IMG/VR virus record: IMGVR_UViG_3300046328_000073 | Coordinates: 1 to 21,025 of that record | Direction: 5' to 3' (one strand) | Length of the DNA: 21,025 nucleotides | DNA from: a virus | Part shown: in pieces, positions 13,396 to 20,492 of the stretch | Numbering within the stretch: the stretch's first letter is position 1 | Layout: each line of letters opens with the position of its first letter | Notes under the pieces: generated by a model | What the model saw: only the letters and a program-made list of their open reading frames with translations | Databases searched by the model: none | What the model was told of the DNA's origin: nothing | Program-made: the position numbers and the translations under genes

Positions 13396-14179
13396 ATGCC
13401 ATAACCTCCATACCTACGCTCATCCAGGAACCATTCTCATCGAAACGAGGGGCCATGATTGAGTTAGGCTCACGCCAGACATAACCCACATCTTTAGTAA
13501 AGACAGATGGGCCAGCAGCCCATACGAAAGCTTTGCCCGAATTATAATGTTCCCTAAAGGGAAGGATAGTTGATTCACCAAAGGTTCTATCAAAGGAAAC
13601 TAGGTTGATAGCGGCCTTAGCCCCTTGACGAAGGACACGATTACCTAAGAACTGCCCACCCATAGTAGTGGAGACTAATAGTTCATAAGTCTGCGACAAC
13701 CATACAGGGGTATATGGGGCCTTCACACCAGCAGGGAAGTTAAACCTAGCGGATACCATAGCCACCCCAATGTTAGGGACAGTGCCGTTAGTAATCCTCA
13801 GACGCCAGTATCTAGCGGATACAGAGGTGAATAGGCCAATAATAGTTGTGTCGTCAGTGGGAACAACAGTGCAGCGGGTAGTATAGGTAACGTTATCGGG
13901 GGAGGTTTGAATCTCTACTGTGTTGCCTTTAGTGCCACAGTTATGGGCAACCAAAGCAAAGCTATCAGCAGCAACAGCAGAAGTCATATCTACTGTTAAG
14001 GTTGCAGGTAGTGCAGTAGGTTGCCAAGATTTAGTGGTGTTCTCAGAAGCAGCATTTTCCTTCGGGAAGTTTACAGCCTCAGTAGAAGCCGATAGAACCC
14101 CCGAAGAAAAGAAGTTGTTAAAAACGATAGTGGGGAGTTGATCCGTAGCGGTCGGGGCGTTCTGGATAAAGATAGTCAT
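13385..14179 (-). CDS. Distal tail protein-like, discoidin-type beta domain
   Basis: The 264-residue protein follows the tape measure gene and precedes the hub gene, the position of a distal tail protein. The first half looks like an F5/8 type C-like beta sandwich: SWQPTALPATLTVDM, VAADSFALVAHNCG, then SARYWRLRITNG, a jelly-roll motif used by many tail proteins to bind carbohydrate or scaffold the tip. The second half (TYELLVSTTMGGQFLGNRVL, with FDRTFGESTILPFREHY) is hub-interface-like. Start ATG at 14179 has GAGGAA upstream. No catalytic motif is seen. Confidence 0.7.
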   Translation of the reverse strand: MTIFIQNAPTATDQLPTIVFNNFFSSGVLSASTEAVNFPKENAASENTTKSWQPTALPATLTVDMTSAVAADSFALVAHNCGTKGNTVEIQTSPDNVTYTTRCTVVPTDDTTIIGLFTSVSARYWRLRITNGTVPNIGVAMVSARFNFPAGVKAPYTPVWLSQTYELLVSTTMGGQFLGNRVLRQGAKAAINLVSFDRTFGESTILPFREHYNSGKAFVWAAGPSVFTKDVGYVWREPNSIMAPRFDENGSWMSVGMEVMAYGE

Positions 14180-14207
14180 ATATTCCTCACTATCGTTTTA
14201 GTTTACT

Positions 14208-16421
14208 TTAACGGGCAACTACAAATACCTTACCACGTTTATCGTTCTCGTTATAAAAAGCTTCAAACAGATTGATAAGGGTTTGTCCAGAGTAAAGACT
14301 ATCAGGAGTAATACTATCAACATAAACTGTTTGAGGGTTAGGTTCTCTCTCAGTGGGGGCTACGGTAGAGGTTCCTACGCCACCACCACCTCCACCACCG
14401 CCAGCACCTCCAATAGACTTAATCTTGGCTACAGCACCCAAGCCTTGCGCAAGGAATGTAGCATAAGCAGCTATCTTACCGGGAATAGTGGTAGCTTTAG
14501 CAGCAGCGGTAACAGCGTTTTCATAGGCGGCGATAGTAGTAGATGCAGCAGATAGGGTGGCCTGAACCTTTAGCATTTTCTTACCACCAACCCCAGCCAA
14601 GTCAGCAAGGGCACCAAACATGTCCCCAGTCTCACCTAAACGAGTGTTTGTTTCCGCAGAGAGCAACCCTCTAAGTCTGGACTGATACTCCTCTTCAAGT
14701 TTAATTTTAGCCTCATTCTTACCACCGACAATAGCAAGTTCAGCGTCAGAGGCAGATTGAAGTGCGGACTGGGATTCTTCATACCAAATAGCAAGAGTTT
14801 CTTGTTCAGTCTGTAGTTCAGTGATAAGAGACTCTAGGCGAGCATTACCTCCACCGCCAGAACCACCGGAGGAACCAGAACCCTCAACCTCACCAAGCAT
14901 AGCAGGGGCACCCCTTGGTCTTGGGGAGTTAAAGATGGGTTCAGAGCCGCCAGCAATAGCAGACATAGTGCCTGCAACCCCACTAGCCCATTCGGCAGCT
15001 TTCCCAGTAAACCCACTGAAAGCAGCTTGGAAGTTAACAGCCACACTAATAGAGGTTCCACTTAGGCTTGTTAGGATATCAGAAAGCTTTTGTGCCCTTA
15101 TTTTACCTTCCTCAATAGCCTTGGCAAGTTCTTCTGCCCTTTTAGCAGCGGCAGTTATAGCTTTTTCAGAGGCAACAAGGGAATTATAATAAGTTGTATA
15201 TTGAAGATTCCTCTCTTTAGCGGATGAAATCTCTTTGTCTAACTTTGCTTGTGCTTCTGCTCTTTTATTATTAGCATCACTTAGTTGAGCCAAATCTTTA
15301 ATAGAAAGCTGTAACTCTTCTTCTTTTAGAGCGATTTGGTTTTCTAAAATACCAATTTGCCTACCACCAGCGATAGCACGTTCGGCGTCTAATACTTTCA
15401 AATCTTCGTTGATTTGAGCCACTCTTATGGAGAGGTCTTCCATCATTTGCCCAAACTCAGTTCCAAACCTAAGTTCAGACCACTTTGCAGCCAGAGAATC
15501 CGTCTCGGAAGACAGTCTTTTTAAGGAATCTTCTACTTTAGTAAGGGCTTCTTCCCCCTCACTACCTGAACGCATCCACAGAGCACCAAGAGCGGTAATT
15601 AGGGGAATACCGATACCCAAAACAGTAGACAGACCAATAGCAGCAGCGGTAGTTAAGCCTAAGCTAGTAGCAACAAGGGGGAGAACACCAACCAACTGTG
15701 TAGCCTGTTGGCCGAAAGCAACCATCCAGTTAGTGCCAGACTGAATTTGGACTAAGAAGTCACCAACCTGATAACCTGTCTGTTGGGTAACAACACCCCA
15801 CTGGTTCATTTTACCAGCAGCCATTGCACTCCTAGTACTAACCTGAGCAAACTCTCGATTTAAGTTTTCAACTGCGAGTTCATGTTGCTTCGCGTTAAAC
15901 ACCCCCATCCTATGAGCCATATTGAGTTCTTCAAGGGAAGCTTCATACCTTTTAGATGAGGCGTAAATACTATCGTATTTAGAACGGAGCCTGTCCATTT
16001 CAGCAGACATAGCAGCAGCAGATGCAGCGGCATTAGTGCCGTTGCTACTTAGGCCAAGGTTACCCCCAATATTGCTTTGGTAGGAGGAGGCTCTAGAGGC
16101 GGCAAGTTGGGCTTCTGCATCCCTTTGACGAAGGGTAGTGGCAATCTCTCTTTGAGCCATACGCTCAGACTCTTGCATCAAAGCAATACGTCTACGTTGA
16201 GCGTTACCCCACTCGGTCATAGACTTTTGGGCTATAACCCCAATAGTCATTTCGATAGCTTGTTGTTGAACTTTAGCGTCTGCTTGTAAGGCTTGAGTAA
16301 GCCTTTTATTTTCTCTAGTTAACCTAGCCACCATCGCAGTAGCGGCAGGGCCTAACTCAGTGAGAATACGCTTAAGGTCTTGAAGATCATTAAAGTTGGC
16401 TGTTACGTTAAGATCGTCCAT
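14208..16421 (-). CDS. Tape measure protein
   Basis: The longest gene in the window codes for 737 residues and lies just after the frameshifting tail chaperones, as tape measure genes do. Residues 216-243 (GYQVGDFLVQIQSGTNWMVA and on) match the conserved core of the lambda-type prophage tape measure family. A hydrophobic region follows (about 232-283), probably membrane-inserting during DNA ejection. Most of the rest is alpha-helical and coiled-coil, with two glycine-rich linkers (GSSGGSGGGG and GGAGGGGGGGG). At roughly 0.15 nm per residue the tail would be near 110 nm, an estimate. ATG 16421 is used, with AAAGGTGG upstream, rather than a TTG two codons earlier. Confidence 0.93.
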   Translation of the reverse strand: MDDLNVTANFNDLQDLKRILTELGPAATAMVARLTRENKRLTQALQADAKVQQQAIEMTIGVIAQKSMTEWGNAQRRRIALMQESERMAQREIATTLRQRDAEAQLAASRASSYQSNIGGNLGLSSNGTNAAASAAAMSAEMDRLRSKYDSIYASSKRYEASLEELNMAHRMGVFNAKQHELAVENLNREFAQVSTRSAMAAGKMNQWGVVTQQTGYQVGDFLVQIQSGTNWMVAFGQQATQLVGVLPLVATSLGLTTAAAIGLSTVLGIGIPLITALGALWMRSGSEGEEALTKVEDSLKRLSSETDSLAAKWSELRFGTEFGQMMEDLSIRVAQINEDLKVLDAERAIAGGRQIGILENQIALKEEELQLSIKDLAQLSDANNKRAEAQAKLDKEISSAKERNLQYTTYYNSLVASEKAITAAAKRAEELAKAIEEGKIRAQKLSDILTSLSGTSISVAVNFQAAFSGFTGKAAEWASGVAGTMSAIAGGSEPIFNSPRPRGAPAMLGEVEGSGSSGGSGGGGNARLESLITELQTEQETLAIWYEESQSALQSASDAELAIVGGKNEAKIKLEEEYQSRLRGLLSAETNTRLGETGDMFGALADLAGVGGKKMLKVQATLSAASTTIAAYENAVTAAAKATTIPGKIAAYATFLAQGLGAVAKIKSIGGAGGGGGGGGVGTSTVAPTEREPNPQTVYVDSITPDSLYSGQTLINLFEAFYNENDKRGKVFVVAR

Positions 16422-17153
16422 GTGCAACCACCTTTATATAGACTGTATCCAGCCGCTTAATTACTTCTACCTCCCAAGGAGAGAGGGTTATTCCCGTAAG
16501 ATCACACCAAGCTTTTATCTCTTGGTAGGAAATAGGTAAGGGGGCACTATAGCCTTGACCACGAGTATGAGAGAGTTCAAGGAAGATAGACCAGACAGGC
16601 TCTAATAGATCAGGGAACCCTGGGCTTTGTAAGGCAACAGGGGTTCTACCCATCTGGTCTTCTACTTGCTTAAGATGTTCTCGCTCCGTCACACCGTCTT
16701 TATCTGGTATGGAGAGTTTGAAATCCCACTTGGCATACTCTTCTAGGTCAAGGGTTAGTTGGTCAAAAAACTAGTGAAGTCCTCTTGTGCCTCAAGAACC
16801 TGCATCTTAACCCAAGGGAGTTTGTCAAACAGGTCACGAGCAGCCTCTGGACTAAACTTAGGAGTCTTGCCCTCAAGTTGGATATCCCAATCTTTAGTGG
16901 TGTCAACCAGCATGTTGGTAGCGGAGTCTTCAATCTCTTCCGAGGTGAAAGTCAACTTCTTACCTTTAGCAGCCTTCTGCAAACGCTTGTTGGTTTGAGC
17001 GTGAATAACCGCTTTGTATTGTGCAGAGTGTGGGGCGTAAGTAGTAATAGTCTGGGGCTTACCATCATCTTTATTGAGAACCTCCTGAGTGACAGGGTGC
17101 TTGAGTTCAATAGTAATGGTATCAGATTTTGGGATCAGGTTGGAAAGGTCCAT
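16408..17153 (-). CDS. Frameshifted tail assembly chaperone (gpG-T-like fusion), 248 residues
   Basis: This is the -1 frameshift product of the tail assembly chaperone gene. The first 130 codons (17153 to 16764) are read in the G frame; after slipping on T TTT TTG the ribosome continues at GAC (16764-16762) for 118 codons to the stop at 16408-16410. The extension begins DQLTLDLEEYAKWDFKLSIP and stays open from the slip site; the 94-codon frame usually seen from GTG 16692 lies inside it and has no good start of its own. In lambda-like phages the minor GT product links chaperone to tape measure. Its tail contains IKAWCDLTGITLSPWEVEVI. The final bases overlap the tape measure start. Confidence 0.88.
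16755..17153 (-). CDS. Tail assembly chaperone, gpG-like
   Basis: This is the main, unshifted product, 132 residues, ending SFLTN just after the slippery site. It starts MDLSNLIPKSDTITIELKHP, with a beta-rich N-terminal half and a basic central part (NKRLQKAAKGKKLTF), typical of G-type chaperones that hold tape measure protein before tail tube assembly. Order (tail tube gene, this gene, shifted frame, tape measure gene) is exactly that of lambda-like and many other siphophages. The ATG at 17153 has an AGGA stretch about 12 bases upstream. Confidence 0.88.
   Translation of the reverse strand: MDLSNLIPKSDTITIELKHPVTQEVLNKDDGKPQTITTYAPHSAQYKAVIHAQTNKRLQKAAKGKKLTFTSEEIEDSATNMLVDTTKDWDIQLEGKTPKFSPEAARDLFDKLPWVKMQVLEAQEDFTSFLTN
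16764..16770 (-). promoter_or_regulatory. Slippery heptamer for programmed -1 frameshift
   Basis: On the minus strand the sequence T TTT TTG is in register with the G-frame codons AGT TTT TTG ACC AAC TAA, so both tRNAs can re-pair after a -1 shift, and the zero-frame stop is only two codons on. The -1 frame is then open for 118 codons. This is the standard X XXY YYZ form. No clear downstream pseudoknot was recognised by eye. Confidence 0.88.
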
Positions 17154-17182
17154 TGTCGGGTATGTCCTATATGTGTTAGTCG

Positions 17183-17229
17183 GGATAAAATAAAACGGGT
17201 GAGCCTTGCCCCGACAACAAAGCCCACCC
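17183..17229 (-). terminator. Rho-independent terminator or attenuator after the tail tube gene
   Basis: Reading the minus strand, GGGTGGGCTTT (17229-17219) pairs with AAGGCTCACCC (17207-17197) over 11 positions (two G-U pairs), with an 11-base loop, and is followed by GTTTTATTTTATC. It lies between the tail tube gene and the tail chaperone genes, so it would reduce, or stop, read-through and leave the tail tube mRNA more abundant. A partial terminator fits because the genes beyond it must still be expressed. Confidence 0.8.
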
Positions 17230-17231
17230 TA

Positions 17232-17245
17232 CCAACCGAAGTTGG
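17232..17245 (-). other. cUUCGg-capped RNA hairpin just after the tail tube stop
   Basis: In the minus-strand transcript CCAAC-UUCG-GUUGG forms a 5-bp stem with a canonical, very stable cUUCGg loop. It starts seven bases after the tail tube stop codon and precedes the terminator stem. It may protect the 3' end of the tail tube message from exonucleases. The role is inference. Confidence 0.6.
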
Positions 17246-17251
17246 ATTCTA

Positions 17252-18409
17252 TTAGGTCGGGTTACGGATAATCTCGACGTTGGTATTCTCTGCGGTGTCA
17301 TAGAGGGCGACAAACGGCAGGGTAACAATACGAGAACCAGTAGGCCCATCAACAGGAACAGCAGCACCATTGATCTTCACACGAGGGAAGTGGAACGTGT
17401 AGTTGGAGAGGCCAGTAGGGTCGTTAACCGTAACTTGGAAAGCGGAAGCAGTCTCGTTAATGAAACGGTTGATCAGGGTAGCATCCTCAAAGTAGGCAGT
17501 AATAGTGCCTTCAACAGTAGCCATACCAAATTCAAGTTGGGGGGTAGAAGCAGAGCCAACAACAAAGGTAGGGGCAACCGAGTTTGAGATAGAGAAGTCA
17601 ATACCCGTAATCAAAGCAACTGCCGTCATAGCAGCCCCAGCGTTACCAAGGCTAAGAGAACCAGAGTAGCTATCGAAGGGTTGGTTGAGGGACGAAGGGT
17701 CTTTAGTGGGATCAAGTGATGTGCCCGAAAGGGTCATGTCTTTACCGATCATGCTAAAGGTAGCACTAATCATCGAGTTAGGTTTAATAGAGATAGCAGC
17801 AGTATCAACCGTCATACCAGTGAACAGACGGAACTGAGCAATGTCAGTAGCAGCATCTTCAATGGAGAAAGACTTGGGGGTAACGCCAACCTTTAATACG
17901 CGGTTAACAATCGTTCCTGCGACAGTCTGAGGGCCAGCGGTGCCGTTCAGGTAAGATACGCTGGTAGTAGTGCAAGCGGTAACAGTAAAGGTGCCATTAA
18001 AGCCAGCAGGTGTAACACCAGCAATCGTGATAGCAGAGCCTACAGGGAAGGGCGGGGTTGTCTGGACAGCGAAGGTAACAGTAGCTGTACCAGCAGCACT
18101 AGTAGCAGTAAGGGTAGCGAGGGGGGTAGAGTTAGCGAAGGCACTCATAAGGGCGCTCTCAAAGAAAGCGTCAAAGTCACCTTTACGGAGGTCTACAGCA
18201 ATATCACCACCAGTCTGACGGTTACCATGACGGTCAACACGGGCCATACGATCTGGTTGGATTTCATTACCCTGCACCCGATCTTTAGTAAGATCAAGCG
18301 AGTGGGTATTGATAGGTAGGGTTACGAAGACCGGAGAACCGGGGGTAACACCGAAAGTAACCTCGGTGACGTAAGAAAGGCCAGCACGGCTATTCTGGGA
18401 AAAGGGCAT
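17252..18409 (-). CDS. Major tail (tail tube) protein with inserted beta domain
   Basis: The 385-residue product starts MPFSQNSRAGLSYVTEVTFG, typical of siphophage tail tube subunits, and the region after residue 168 repeats the strand-rich tube fold (SFSIEDAATDIAQFRLFTGM, and later FHFPRVKINGAAVPVDGPTG). Residues about 98-168 interrupt it with a Gly/Thr/Val-rich module, VGSAITIAGVTPAGFNGTFT, of the Ig-like/'PxGxNGTxTV' type found on virion surfaces. Position between tail terminator and tail chaperone genes is decisive. The hexameric tube is built around the tape measure protein. Start ATG 18409 has GATAGGAG upstream. A strong hairpin and terminator follow. Confidence 0.88.
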   Translation of the reverse strand: MPFSQNSRAGLSYVTEVTFGVTPGSPVFVTLPINTHSLDLTKDRVQGNEIQPDRMARVDRHGNRQTGGDIAVDLRKGDFDAFFESALMSAFANSTPLATLTATSAAGTATVTFAVQTTPPFPVGSAITIAGVTPAGFNGTFTVTACTTTSVSYLNGTAGPQTVAGTIVNRVLKVGVTPKSFSIEDAATDIAQFRLFTGMTVDTAAISIKPNSMISATFSMIGKDMTLSGTSLDPTKDPSSLNQPFDSYSGSLSLGNAGAAMTAVALITGIDFSISNSVAPTFVVGSASTPQLEFGMATVEGTITAYFEDATLINRFINETASAFQVTVNDPTGLSNYTFHFPRVKINGAAVPVDGPTGSRIVTLPFVALYDTAENTNVEIIRNPT

Positions 18410-18423
18410 GGTTTAGACTCCTA

Positions 18424-18828
18424 TCAGTTATAGATATACCAGGCAATAGTGACTGGTGTGCAATAGAAAGGAGGGCTAAAGTAACTGTTCCCTACCTCAG
18501 AATATTCAACAGAAACGATGATACCAGCGAAACTAATATCCGTAGTGGCTACAAACCTATCTAGGAGTAAGTCAGCAAGATCGTAACCAGCACCAGCCCC
18601 TTGCCCCTCTGGTGTGCAGATAAGGATACTGTAGAGACCGTCATAGCGTTTCTGTGGGTTTGGGCCTCTAACAGCAGGCCTGACTGTATTTGGAACTAGA
18701 GTAGACTTTAGGAAGGCTACACCAGTAGTGGGGTTGTATAGAACGTTCTGCGGGGCTACAGCAGGGATACCAGCAGTTGCCAGTAGCCTAGTATCTAAAG
18801 CACCTCGGATATCATTTAGGATGCTCAT
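18424..18828 (-). CDS. Tail terminator protein
   Basis: The 134-residue protein matches the DUF4128-like tail terminator pattern: an N-terminal helix (SILNDIRGALDTRLLA), a strand-rich middle ending GLYSILICTPEGQGAG, a helix (DLADLLLDRFV) and a final strand CTPVTIAWYIYN. Terminators cap the tail tube and join it to the neck. Its gene order, after the tail completion gene and before the tail tube gene, is standard for siphophages. Start is in an ATGA overlap with the preceding gene. Confidence 0.82.
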   Translation of the reverse strand: MSILNDIRGALDTRLLATAGIPAVAPQNVLYNPTTGVAFLKSTLVPNTVRPAVRGPNPQKRYDGLYSILICTPEGQGAGAGYDLADLLLDRFVATTDISFAGIIVSVEYSEVGNSYFSPPFYCTPVTIAWYIYN

Positions 18829-19244
18829 TGAAGACCTACCTTACTCTTAGCGGTAACAATCAGGGCGGGCCACTGTTGCGCTAACTTAGCATAAACAAAG
18901 TAACCAGAGGTTCTCCAAGGTGATCCACCAAACTCCACTTGTGTAGCGTGAGGGGCGTTGTTACCTACCCACACCCTAGTAGTCTCTGGGGAGATAGCGG
19001 CAGCTTGAGCGTACAAACCAGCCCTAGCATCATCCCTGTGCGTATTAGGGGCTTGTGGCCTACCGTGAGAACTAATCTGTCTACCTACAGCACCGGATTG
19101 ACCGATAGAGTGGGAGAGAATATAAGCACCAGTATCATCAGGAGAAGCGTTAACCAGAACGTCAGCTACCTCTGTTAAGAGGGCAGCAGGAAGTCGATTG
19201 ACTTTATCCTCCAAGACCTTAAGTCTACCAAGGAAAGCTTTCAT
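18825..19244 (-). CDS. HK97 gp10-like tail completion / neck protein
   Basis: The 139-residue product resembles HK97 gp10-family neck proteins, with NASPDDTGAYILSHSIGQSG (the common SPVDTGxLxxS segment) and VWVGNNAPHATQVEFGG (NxAPYAxxVExG) at the expected places. These sit between head closure and tail terminator. ATG 19244 is preferred, with AAAGGA seven bases upstream and starting just after the previous gene; an upstream in-frame start would overlap that gene by 28 bases. Stop overlaps the next start (ATGA). Confidence 0.82.
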   Translation of the reverse strand: MKAFLGRLKVLEDKVNRLPAALLTEVADVLVNASPDDTGAYILSHSIGQSGAVGRQISSHGRPQAPNTHRDDARAGLYAQAAAISPETTRVWVGNNAPHATQVEFGGSPWRTSGYFVYAKLAQQWPALIVTAKSKVGLQ

Positions 19245-19246
19245 AA

Positions 19247-19606
19247 CTATTCCTTTACATAAAGTAGTTGACACATGGTTGCAGAACCAGAACTAATCTT
19301 GGAACTACGGGTTACGTTAACTGTATCACCGTTACCAACAATCTCGTCATTAGCAGTAATATCGGGAGTAGGTTGTCCGTTAACTAACAGGTCAGAAACT
19401 ACAACCCTGCGCTCACCCATAATGATAGTATTAAACTCAGCAATAGACGGATCGTTATTGAAGAAGTAAACTCTAACCGTGTAGTCTGTAGCAGTCTGAG
19501 CAATGACCCCGGTAGTGGCATCATAGGCTCCGTTAGCTTTCTTACGGAGGGTAACGTTAACCCCATGCTCATTGATTAGTTGTCTAAGCGAGGTTACATC
19601 AAACAT
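19247..19606 (-). CDS. Head closure protein candidate
   Basis: The 119-residue protein is small and strand-rich, with MFDVTSLRQLINEHGVNVTL at the N-terminus, then VRVYFFNNDPSIAEF and VVSDLLVNGQPTPDITANDE. It fits SPP1 gp16/HK97 gp7-like head closure (stopper) proteins that keep DNA in the head before tail joining. The main support is position between adaptor and tail completion genes. The start overlaps the upstream stop (TAATG). I recognise the fold only loosely. Confidence 0.7.
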   Translation of the reverse strand: MFDVTSLRQLINEHGVNVTLRKKANGAYDATTGVIAQTATDYTVRVYFFNNDPSIAEFNTIIMGERRVVVSDLLVNGQPTPDITANDEIVGNGDTVNVTRSSKISSGSATMCQLLYVKE

Positions 19607-20067
19607 TAGTCTTGCTCCGGGAAATAACCTGCTTGGCTTAGGTTGTCAAACTGCCCAACGTTAAATGCGGGGCGCGGACGATCAGTGTCTTGGTTAGCAA
19701 GATTCATAGCGGTGCGGGAGATACCACCAGCAGATACTCCCATGTTACGGCCACCCATCTTCTTACCTAACTCTGACAGTTGAATGGCAAGGATAGTGTA
19801 TTGCTTTACGCGGTCGCTGTATTCAGCCTCAAGGGCACCATCAAGTTGTGTATTGACCATCCTGGCGTATTTACTGGCGAGCAGTCTAGCACAGAAGGCC
19901 GCAGAGAAATAAGCGTTGTCACCATTCTCAGAGAGGGCAAAAGCAATCTCTTCATTCTGCATCTGTTGTGCGCTAAGGTCATTGTCTCCAACAAGCAACC
20001 TGACAACATTAAGTCTGCCAGAAGCGGTAGAGGTTATTAAATCAAGGGGGTCATATGTATAGGCCAT
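19606..20067 (-). CDS. Head-tail adaptor protein candidate
   Basis: This 153-residue, mainly helical protein begins MAYTYDPLDLITSTASGRLN, with VVRLLVGDNDLSAQQMQNEE, a helix of AAFCARLLASKYARM and VKQYTILAIQLSELGKKMGG, a pattern typical of HK97 gp6/SPP1 gp15-like adaptors (short N-terminal helix, 'GDxDxxxxxLxDEEI' motif, long helices) bridging portal and closure proteins. The C-terminus is flexible and ends with NVGQFDNLSQAGYFPEQD. The start has TTGGAGGT upstream. The stop overlaps the head closure gene start. Confidence 0.8.
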   Translation of the reverse strand: MAYTYDPLDLITSTASGRLNVVRLLVGDNDLSAQQMQNEEIAFALSENGDNAYFSAAFCARLLASKYARMVNTQLDGALEAEYSDRVKQYTILAIQLSELGKKMGGRNMGVSAGGISRTAMNLANQDTDRPRPAFNVGQFDNLSQAGYFPEQD

Positions 20068-20475
20068 TTATACCTCCAAATGCCCGTAGGCTGCGCGCCA
20101 ACTTCTAATCTTACCAATCTGCTTATCTTTGATACTAGAGAAAGCACACGCCTTCTTCTGGTATTCTCTTGGATTAGCAGCTTTAGCTTTAACTTGTTTA
20201 TTAATAGCGTTACGCAGATGATGCAAGGCGTCAAGTGTGTAGGACTCTAAACCATCACCAATAGTCTTACTTACGATATCCAGAAAGGAACTCTCAAGGT
20301 CGGGTCTATGGTTCAGGTAATTGTTGTCGTAGTAGTAGTGGATAATGTTTTCTTGATAATCCAAACCCTCTTCTTCCCAAGGGAAGTGTGAGTCAACCGT
20401 CCAAACCTTATTATTAGCTGGAAACGGTTGACTCACGAAGAGGGGGCGACGGGGATCAAATCGTAGTCGGGACAC
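20068..20475 (-). CDS. Hypothetical protein between capsid and adaptor genes, GTG start
   Basis: This is an unrecognised protein of 135 residues. The GTG at 20475 is preferred because GGGGG ends six bases before it; a TTG two codons earlier would have no spacing. The N-terminus contains RFDPRRPLFVSQPFP, then a tyrosine/histidine-rich patch (ENIIHYYYDNNYLNHR, about 43-58), and a basic helical C-terminus (NKQVKAKAANPREYQKKACA). Position between major capsid and head-tail adaptor suggests a virion-assembly role such as decoration or head completion. No direct evidence supports a particular one. Confidence 0.65.
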   Translation of the reverse strand: MSRLRFDPRRPLFVSQPFPANNKVWTVDSHFPWEEEGLDYQENIIHYYYDNNYLNHRPDLESSFLDIVSKTIGDGLESYTLDALHHLRNAINKQVKAKAANPREYQKKACAFSSIKDKQIGKIRSWRAAYGHLEV

Positions 20476-20492
20476 GTTCAACCCCCTTCTAG

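Noticed and set aside
16408-16692. Stand-alone 94-residue gene after the tail chaperone
   Set aside because: Its frame is open further upstream exactly to the slippery site, and the GTG at 16692 has no convincing ribosome site; it is best read as the frameshift extension.
16785-17255. 156-codon plus-strand frame across the tail chaperone gene and terminator
   Set aside because: It would run through the hairpin region and opposite a well-supported frameshifting gene; no plus-strand genes exist in the late arm.
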